Positions 7,133 to 12,255 of a stretch of DNA of 17,113 nt are shown here, one piece after another (the stretch's first letter is position 1; every line of letters starts with the position of its first letter). Source of the stretch: Desulfovibrionaceae bacterium UBA6814 (GTDB taxonomy: Bacteria; Desulfobacterota; Desulfovibrionia; Desulfovibrionales; Desulfovibrionaceae); contig DKEU01000070.1 in NCBI GenBank assembly GCA_002452635.1, positions 7,140 to 24,252 on the forward strand. The letters are read 5' to 3'. A program made the position numbers and the translations under genes. A model generated the notes under the pieces. It was not told where the DNA came from, did not search any database, and saw nothing but the letters and a program-made list of their open reading frames with translations.

Positions 7133-7774
7133 TCAGCGGCCGGCCGGCACCTTGTCCACCAGCCCCTTGAGCAGGGGATAGAGGTTGTCCGCCACCTTGG
7201 CCGCGCCCGCCGGGTTGGGGTGGATGCCGTCGGCCTGGTTGAGCTCCGGCCGCATGGCCACGCCCTCCAGCAGGAAGGGCAGGAGGGAGGCCCCGTACCT
7301 CCGGGCCAGCCGGGGGTACACCGCGTCGAAGCGGGCCGCGTAGTCCGGCCCGTAGTTGGCCAGGCTGCGCATGCCCGCCAGGAGCACGGGAATCCTCTTT
7401 TCGGCCAGCAGGTCGAGCATGGCCGCCAGGTTCTTTTCCAGGTTCTCGGGCGGCATGCCCATGAGCCCGTCGTTGGCGCCCAGCTCCAGCATGGCCACGT
7501 CCGGCCGCTCCTTGAGCAGCCAGGGCAGGCGGGCCAGGCCGCCGCCGGAGGTGTCGCCGGAGATGCCGGCGTTGACCATGCGCACCGCATAGCCGTCCCG
7601 GCGCAGGCGCTCGGCCAGCAGGTCGGGCACGGACTGCCCGGCGGGCAATCCGTATCCGGCGAACAGGCTGTCGCCCAGGGCCAGGACCGTGACGGGCCGG
7701 GCCGGGTCGCCGGCGAAGGCAGGTGCGGCCATGAGCAGGAGGGCGGCCAGGGCCGCGGCCAGACTAGCCTGCAA
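7133..7774 (-). CDS. tesA: SGNH/GDSL arylesterase, TesA-like (213 aa)
   Basis: This is a secreted or periplasmic SGNH hydrolase of the thioesterase I/lysophospholipase L1/arylesterase type, which cleaves short acyl esters and thioesters. All blocks are present: block I GDSL with S36, block II SGDTSGGG with G73, block III GAND with N101, and block V DGIHPNPAG with D182 and H185. The hydrophobic N-terminus ending PAFAG is a likely signal peptide, cleaved near residue 21, although it lacks the usual basic residues. The only usable start in frame is TTG at 7774, which lies 11 bases inside the end of the FKBP gene, so re-initiation after FKBP translation is likely. The start call is therefore less certain than the gene call. 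The natural substrate is not evident. Confidence 0.87.
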   Translation of the reverse strand: MQASLAAALAALLLMAAPAFAGDPARPVTVLALGDSLFAGYGLPAGQSVPDLLAERLRRDGYAVRMVNAGISGDTSGGGLARLPWLLKERPDVAMLELGANDGLMGMPPENLEKNLAAMLDLLAEKRIPVLLAGMRSLANYGPDYAARFDAVYPRLARRYGASLLPFLLEGVAMRPELNQADGIHPNPAGAAKVADNLYPLLKGLVDKVPAGR

Positions 7775-8195
7775 TGCCCATGAGTTCCAGTTCGAAGATG
7801 AGGTCCTTGCCGGCCAGGGGATGGTTGCCGTCCAGGGTCAGGCTGGTCTCGGAGGCCACCACCACGGTCATGTGCAGTTCGCCCTGGGGGGTCTGCACCC
7901 GCAGCACCTGTCCGGTCTCGGGGTCCAGGCCCGAGGGCAGTTCGGAGCGGTCCACGTCCACCTTGAGGGACTCGTCGCGGGGGCCGTAGGCCTGGTCGCA
8001 GGGGATGGTGACCGACTTGGTCTCGCCCACGGCCATGCCCTTGACCCCGTTTTCGAACCCGGGGATCACGAAGCCCTGGCCGATGACGAACTCCAGCGGA
8101 TCGCGCTCGCGCGAGGAGTCGAACTCGTAGCCGTCGGTGAGGGTGCCGCGGTAGTGGACCTGGACCTTGTCGCCATCCTGGGCGGTTCTGCTCAT
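7764..8195 (-). CDS. FKBP-type peptidyl-prolyl isomerase, SlyD/FkpB-like (143 aa)
   Basis: This is a cytoplasmic prolyl isomerase and chaperone of the SlyD/FkpB group. The FKBP core begins at VQVHYRGTLTDG (about residues 11-22) and continues through DSS, PLEFVIGQG and VIPGFENGVKGM. An insert-in-flap domain (about 70-120) separates the halves, and the chain returns at GNHPLAGKDLIFELEL, a signature of this group rather than of single-domain FKBPs. The histidine-rich metal-binding tail of E. coli SlyD is absent, so it is closer to FkpB-like proteins. ATG at 8195 follows GGGAGAC; the longer frame to 8321 adds arginine-rich sequence without homology and is rejected. It leads the three-gene minus-strand group FKBP, tesA-like, arsC and overlaps the second gene by 11 bases. 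Confidence 0.92.
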   Translation of the reverse strand: MSRTAQDGDKVQVHYRGTLTDGYEFDSSRERDPLEFVIGQGFVIPGFENGVKGMAVGETKSVTIPCDQAYGPRDESLKVDVDRSELPSGLDPETGQVLRVQTPQGELHMTVVVASETSLTLDGNHPLAGKDLIFELELMGIAG

Positions 8196-8264
8196 GCTTG
8201 TCTCCCGTGTTTGCAGCCATGGCTGCGTGCGCGCGCCGGATGGCCGGCGCGTCCAAACAGGGAG

Positions 8265-8291
8265 GTTATACGCTCCCGCGCCCCGCGGCAA
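8265..8291 (-). promoter_or_regulatory. Candidate promoter of the FKBP gene
   Basis: On the minus strand TTGCCG (8291-8286) and TATAAC (8270-8265) are 15 bases apart, which is short, but TATAAC is the best -10 box in the intergenic region. The leader it would give holds two dyads: an 8-bp stem (8232-8239 with 8244-8251) and a 14-base perfect palindrome (8213-8226). Confidence 0.4.
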
Positions 8292-8305
8292 CCCCCGGCG
8301 CCTCG

Positions 8306-8334
8306 TTGCCGCCTGGGGCAAATTGCCCTACAGT
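8306..8334 (+). promoter_or_regulatory. Candidate promoter of tRNA-Ser
   Basis: TTGCCG (8306-8311) and TACAGT (8329-8334) are separated by 17 bases. The predicted start is near 8341, four bases before the mature tRNA, consistent with a short leader. Confidence 0.5.
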
Positions 8335-8344
8335 GCGCGCCTGC

Positions 8345-8432
8345 GGAGGGGTGGCCGAGCGGCCTAAGGCGGCGGTCTTGAAAACCGCTGTGGGGCAACC
8401 CACCGGGGGTTCGAATCCCTCCCCCTCCGCCA
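8345..8432 (+). tRNA. tRNA-Ser (anticodon TGA)
   Basis: The acceptor stem pairs GGAGGGG (8345-8351) with CCCCTCC (8422-8428), followed by discriminator G and an encoded CCA. The anticodon arm is GCGGT-CTTGAAA-ACCGC, giving anticodon TGA, which reads UCN serine codons. A long variable arm (GTGGG-GCAA-CCCAC) is typical of serine tRNAs, and the T-loop is GGTTCGAATCC. The accessory two-gene module begins about 410 bases after its 3' end. I found no exact repeat of the tRNA end downstream, so integration at this site is only suggested. Confidence 0.97.
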
Positions 8433-8845
8433 TCTCGACCTGTTTTGCTTATTCCACGCCCCTCATCCTCTCCGCCTTGCCGCCGCCCCCGGAAGTGGCA
8501 CATCTCCCCAATCGGTGACCGCCCACCGCGAAGCCGGGTCGCCGATCCGGCCTGCCGTCTTCGCCGCCGTGCCCATCGCGGGTGCCGCCGCAGGCGGCAC
8601 CCGAGCGCTAGCGCTTCCACATCGCACCGGAGTGGGTCTGCAATCGGAGGTGCTATTGCAAAAGCAGAATAAAATATGTCATCACGTAGAAATAGTTTTT
8701 CCCATTGCCGGAGCAGCATCCGGGAGATGGCAATAATCGCCGACCACGCCTGGACTGAGAGAAATCCCGGATCCGATCCAAGTCAAGATGGCTGTCGGCC
8801 CTGGTGAGCCTCATCCGTACCGGAGGAAAAACCCGGAGGTGCCCA
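8433..8845. other. Gene-free stretch between tRNA-Ser and the caspase module
   Basis: No credible coding region was found in these 413 bases; the reading frames present lack ribosome-binding sites or run through the tRNA. The stretch holds a 10-bp hairpin and adjacent 12-base palindrome (8580-8615), an imperfect inverted repeat (8512-8520 with 8539-8547), and an AT-rich tract at about 8651-8705 that is the likely promoter zone of the downstream pair. No integrase, transposase or recognisable remnant was seen. Confidence 0.6.
8580..8615. repeat. Hairpin plus adjacent palindrome
   Basis: A perfect 10-bp stem (8580-8589 with 8593-8602) with a three-base GCA loop is followed after one base by the 12-base palindrome AGCGCTAGCGCT (8604-8615). 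No T-run follows on the plus strand, so this is not a typical terminator. It could be a REP-like element, a protein-binding dyad or a processing structure. Confidence 0.6.
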
Positions 8846-9178
8846 ATGGTTCTGGATTCGCTGTGGGCGCAAGTTCTTGTGGCCCTGGCAGGTGGCGGAG
8901 CGGCCGAGCTCCTGCACTGGTATGCCCTGTCCCGCAAGCCAGGTGACCTGGAGAAGTACAAAGTCAAACTGGTTTACTGGGTTACGACCGCCGGGATGAT
9001 CGTGCTCGGCGGGTTCATGCCGCTACTCTATGTCCAGGGCTCGGCCCCGGCGCTGCTGTGCTTCCATCTCGGCGCGGCTACGCCGGTCGTGGTGCAGAAG
9101 CTGATCGCCAGCATGCCGTCCGCGGTTGCGTTTCAGGGCGAGGGCGAAGCCTCCCTGCGGAATTTCTTTCGATGGTGA
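8846..9178 (+). CDS. Small multi-pass membrane protein next to caspase gene (110 aa)
   Basis: I do not recognise this protein. It has a hydrophobic segment at about residues 6-26, a charged loop (SRKPGDLEKYKVK), a second segment at about 42-63 and a third, weaker one at about 66-88 that contains HLGAATPVVVQKL. A polar tail of about 20 residues ends in SLRNFFRW. ATG at 8846 was chosen because GGAGGT (8835-8840) precedes it by five bases; a longer frame from 8804 lacks a good site. The next gene, a membrane-anchored caspase-like protein, starts six bases after its stop, so the two form an operon and are probably co-translated. Small membrane proteins beside protease genes can act as pore-forming effectors, anchors or inhibitors; which applies here is unknown. 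Codon use is less GC-biased than in the flanking genes. Confidence 0.75.
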   Translation: MVLDSLWAQVLVALAGGGAAELLHWYALSRKPGDLEKYKVKLVYWVTTAGMIVLGGFMPLLYVQGSAPALLCFHLGAATPVVVQKLIASMPSAVAFQGEGEASLRNFFRW

Positions 9179-9184
9179 TTTCCC

Positions 9185-11020
9185 ATGGAGAAATTGCGCC
9201 GCATTGTTTTCGTCAGCCTGACCGGCGACCCTCCCGTGGGCCAGGCCCTTGATCCCCTGCCCGATCCGCAGGCTGTCGCCGAAGTAGTGCGCACGGCGTT
9301 TTCGCCCTTCCTCGCCGAAGACGGCGGGTTCGAGGTGTTGTACGAGGGCGGTTCCGTCGTCCCCCCCCAGGCCGGGCTCATCGTGGTGTATGCCTTCGGG
9401 CACGCCTGGCTCGGGCCGGAAGGGCCGCAGACCTCCAGCCGCACCGGTGATGGCGCTCTCCTGGAAGATGCCCGCAACTTGCTGGCCCGTCTCGTCCCTG
9501 CCACGGCAGCCGACCGGACCATCCTGATCCTCGATTGCTGCCATGCCTCGGCATTCGATCGGTTCATTACCCCGCCGCATGTTCCCCGTCTTGCGGTCTA
9601 TGCGTCCGGGGCCGAGGAAAAGGCGATCACCCTGACCGGAGAGCAGGCCAGCCGGCTCAGCTTGGCGTTTTCGGAAAAGCTCGCAGGCAAGGGCGGCACG
9701 GTCGACTTCGTTCGCAAGGTTGGCGAGATTGCCGAGGCGCTCGATGCGGACGGCGTTCTGCGAGGTCAGGCGGTAAGCTACCGTATGAACGGGAGCATGA
9801 TCATCCTCGGACGCAGCGAGGTGAAGGCCGGACGGAGGCGTGAACGCACGGTGGCGGTCATCCGCAACGTTCTGCTCGTGGCCGGGGCGGTCGTGGCGGG
9901 AGCCTTGATCACGCTGGCCTGGTATTATCGGACCCATGCCTTGATCGAGATCGACCTGGCCGGGCTGACCGAGATCGCCGAGGGCATCCGCCTGGTCGCC
10001 AGTGAGGAGGACCCGCCGCGCAACGGCAGCCGCATCATCGTCGACCAGGCCGTCGCCGCGAGCCGCGTCCGCCTGTGGCTGCCGGCATCGGATGTGATCG
10101 TTCGCATCAAGGCGGGATACAAGGACAATGCCGAGAGGGCTCTGGGGTTTCACCTGAACCTACAACCCGGATTCGCTCCGGAGGCCAAGGCGATCACCCT
10201 CACGCTCCCGTCGGCTGAAGAGGTCCGGGCTCATCCGCGCATGGCGTTCATCCCGGCCGCGGGCTGGTTCCACGGCAGGGAGCGGGAGGCGCGGACGAGC
10301 ACGCGTCCTTTCTGGATAGACATCCAGCCGCCGACCGTCGCGGAATACCTTGAGATCGCGGAGGGCCTCATGGAGGAGGGAAAGCTCCAGAGAGAGGATT
10401 CGTACATCCTCACCGCCCGGCAGGTGAGCAGCGCGGTCGACAATGTCGGTCTCGGCCAGTTGAAGACGCTCAACAAGGACCTCGGTGCGATCCTCGGGGT
10501 CATAGAGGCAGCCAACTCGCCAGAGGTCACGGCGCCGGGCGACATCGCCGTCGGCCTCGGCGACCTGCCCTGTGATACCTGCCCGGCGCCGATGACCCGC
10601 CAGGAAGCGGAGCTCTATTGCGCCTCTCGCCACATGCGTTTACCGACCGACCTGGAATGGGAGCTTGCGGTGCGCGGGGTCGACGGCCGTGTCTATCCCT
10701 GGGGCAACCAATTCGACGAGCAGCGTGCGAACGTGCCCGGGCTGCCCGGGAAGGGGGACCCCTCGCCGGCCCTGAAGCCGGTCGCAGCCTACCCTGACGA
10801 GCGAAGCCCCTTCGGCCTGAGGGACACGGTGGGCAATGCGGGGGATTGGGTTGTCAACGAGAGCGGACCGTACGAGCGTGTCTACATGGGGGCGACCTAC
10901 AGCTTCAACCAGGAAGACGCGACGGCCTTCCGCCTGTTGCCGGTCACCGACGAGGACTCCCTGGTCCGGGAGATCACGGCGCGGTGCGTGGCCGGGAATC
11001 CGGTTCCCGCGCGGCGCTGA
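9185..11020 (+). CDS. Caspase-like protease with TM segment and C-terminal FGE/SUMF1 domain (611 aa)
   Basis: Three regions are visible. Residues about 5-205 form a caspase/metacaspase-type (peptidase C14) domain: LIVVYAFGHAW carries the candidate catalytic H73, and ILILDCCHAS carries C118-C119 after a hydrophobic strand, with C119 next to a histidine as in metacaspases. A basic stretch (GRRRERT) leads into one membrane helix (about 226-247). Residues about 350-605 resemble the formylglycine-generating-enzyme/SUMF1 fold: MAFIPAAGWF, PFWIDIQPPTVAEY, a long AELYCASRHMRLPTDLEWEL-type block, YPWGN, SPFGLRDTVGNAGDWV and a late ARC. The usual RGGSW is replaced by MGATYSF, which suggests a binding rather than a catalytic role. 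A basic stretch before the helix favours a cytoplasmic protease and an external FGE domain. The start lacks a strong ribosome-binding site, fitting coupling to the upstream gene. The function in defence or cell death is inferred. Confidence 0.85.
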   Translation: MEKLRRIVFVSLTGDPPVGQALDPLPDPQAVAEVVRTAFSPFLAEDGGFEVLYEGGSVVPPQAGLIVVYAFGHAWLGPEGPQTSSRTGDGALLEDARNLLARLVPATAADRTILILDCCHASAFDRFITPPHVPRLAVYASGAEEKAITLTGEQASRLSLAFSEKLAGKGGTVDFVRKVGEIAEALDADGVLRGQAVSYRMNGSMIILGRSEVKAGRRRERTVAVIRNVLLVAGAVVAGALITLAWYYRTHALIEIDLAGLTEIAEGIRLVASEEDPPRNGSRIIVDQAVAASRVRLWLPASDVIVRIKAGYKDNAERALGFHLNLQPGFAPEAKAITLTLPSAEEVRAHPRMAFIPAAGWFHGREREARTSTRPFWIDIQPPTVAEYLEIAEGLMEEGKLQREDSYILTARQVSSAVDNVGLGQLKTLNKDLGAILGVIEAANSPEVTAPGDIAVGLGDLPCDTCPAPMTRQEAELYCASRHMRLPTDLEWELAVRGVDGRVYPWGNQFDEQRANVPGLPGKGDPSPALKPVAAYPDERSPFGLRDTVGNAGDWVVNESGPYERVYMGATYSFNQEDATAFRLLPVTDEDSLVREITARCVAGNPVPARR

Positions 11021-11096
11021 CCAGTTCCGGCCAGGCGTGACGACGGTTGCGCCGGCTTTCCCCTCGCCCTGGCCCCTCCTCCCGTGCTAGCCTGCT

Positions 11097-11113
11097 CCGA
11101 AAAGGAGTTTCGG
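11097..11113 (+). promoter_or_regulatory. Hairpin displaying the Shine-Dalgarno of the next gene
   Basis: CCGAAA (11097-11102) and TTTCGG (11108-11113) form a 6-bp stem whose five-base loop is exactly AGGAG, directly before the ATG at 11115. An alternative pairing of CTCC (11095-11098) with GGAG (11104-11107) would hide the site. Confidence 0.45.
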
Positions 11114-11114
11114 C

Positions 11115-12200
11115 ATGGTCATGAGTCCTTCCCTGGCCGACCGGGCCGCCGGGGCCGTCGCAGGTGCATTGATCGGCGACGCCCTGGGGCTGGGGCCGCA
11201 CTGGTACTACGACCTGGAGGCCTTGCGCCGGGATTTCGGGCCGTGGATAGACGGGTACACCGAGCCCAAGGCGGGACGCTACCACGCGGGTCTCAAGGCC
11301 GGGGACCTGTCCCAGTCCGGGCTCATCTGCCTGGAGCTCTTGCGCTCCCTGGTGGAGCAGGGCGGTTGGGACCGGGAGGACTTCACCGCCCGGCTGGACC
11401 GGAAGTTCCTGGCCCACATGGACGGCACGCCCTATTCCGGCCCGGGCGGGTACACCAACCAGGGCCTGCGCGACGCGTATGCCGCGCGCCAGGCCGGCCG
11501 CCCCTGGGACGAGGCCGGGGGCTATGCGGACACCACCGAGGCTGCGGAGCGGGCCCTGTTCGTGGCCGCGGCCCTGGCCCTGGACCCCATGGCCGGGGCC
11601 CTGGCCGCGCGGGAGAACATCCTGCTCACCCACGCCGATCCCTTCGTGGCGGCCCTCAGCCTGTCCTTCGCCATCGTGGTGGCCGCAGTGGTGCGCGGCG
11701 ACAGCCTGGACGGCGGCCTGGGCGGCAGGTTGTACGCCATGGTCGAGCGCCGCGAACTGCCCTTCACCCACGTGGTCCTGGCCGAGAAGAAGGGCACGTT
11801 CCAGGGCGAGCCCCGGGCGGCCACGGCCGCGCTCACCACGCCCGACGGGCTGCTCTTTCCCTCCCACGTCTGGGCCGCGGCCAAGGACCCGGACGTGCGC
11901 ATCGAGCCGGCCTGGAAGGCCAGCCTGGTCTACGGCCTGCCGTGCAGCATCGTCTGCCAGCTTCCGGCTGCCTACTACCTGGCCGCGCGGTTCGAGGACG
12001 ACTTCGAATCGGCCGTGCTGCACGCGGTGAACGGCGGGGGGCAGAACATGTCCCGGGCCATGCTCGCGGGCGGCCTGGTGGGCGCGCGGGTGGGCCTGGC
12101 CGGCATCCCGGCGCGGTTCGTCTCGGGCCTCGGCGGCGGGCCGGAGTTGGCGGCCCTGGCCCGGGAACTGGGCCGGCAGGCCGCGGGGCGGGCCGGATAG
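11115..12200 (+). CDS. ADP-ribosylglycohydrolase-family protein, motifs degenerate (361 aa)
   Basis: The fold family is that of ADP-ribosyl-acceptor hydrolases (DraG/ARH), all-alpha enzymes that remove ADP-ribose with two magnesium ions. The family opening AAGAVAGALIGDALGLG (residues 11-27) is clear, and LTHADPFVAALSLSFAI (171-187) matches the central helix. The metal-ligand blocks do not match: the first, normally TDDT, reads GDLS (63-66), and the late block, normally GGDTDT, reads GGGQNMSRA (307-315). The protein may thus be catalytically inactive, use another chemistry, or belong to the crystallin- and selenoprotein-J-like side branch. ATG at 11115 is placed seven bases after AGGAG. Its codon use matches the host genes, so it is probably not part of the preceding accessory module, although it lies only 94 bases after it. 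Confidence 0.8.
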   Translation: MVMSPSLADRAAGAVAGALIGDALGLGPHWYYDLEALRRDFGPWIDGYTEPKAGRYHAGLKAGDLSQSGLICLELLRSLVEQGGWDREDFTARLDRKFLAHMDGTPYSGPGGYTNQGLRDAYAARQAGRPWDEAGGYADTTEAAERALFVAAALALDPMAGALAARENILLTHADPFVAALSLSFAIVVAAVVRGDSLDGGLGGRLYAMVERRELPFTHVVLAEKKGTFQGEPRAATAALTTPDGLLFPSHVWAAAKDPDVRIEPAWKASLVYGLPCSIVCQLPAAYYLAARFEDDFESAVLHAVNGGGQNMSRAMLAGGLVGARVGLAGIPARFVSGLGGGPELAALARELGRQAAGRAG

Positions 12201-12255
12201 GGCCAGGCGCTACCACTGGATTTCACAAGCCGGTTCCCGTACAAGCAGAGCAACC

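Noticed and set aside
8494..8512. Possible sigma54 promoter at TGGCAC
   Set aside because: The TGGCAC element is present, but no GC/TTGCA element follows at the required spacing.
8192..8719. Minus-strand open frame covering tRNA-Ser
   Set aside because: It translates the antisense of a clear tRNA gene and has no ribosome-binding site or domain.
10232..11017. Diversity-generating retroelement target, because of the C-type-lectin/FGE-type fold at the C-terminus
   Set aside because: No reverse transcriptase, template repeat or accessory gene is present in the window.
8433..11100. Direct repeat of the tRNA-Ser 3' end marking an attachment site
   Set aside because: No exact copy of the T-arm/acceptor end was found downstream by eye. 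C-rich stretches near 11060 are only superficially similar, and no integrase gene is present.
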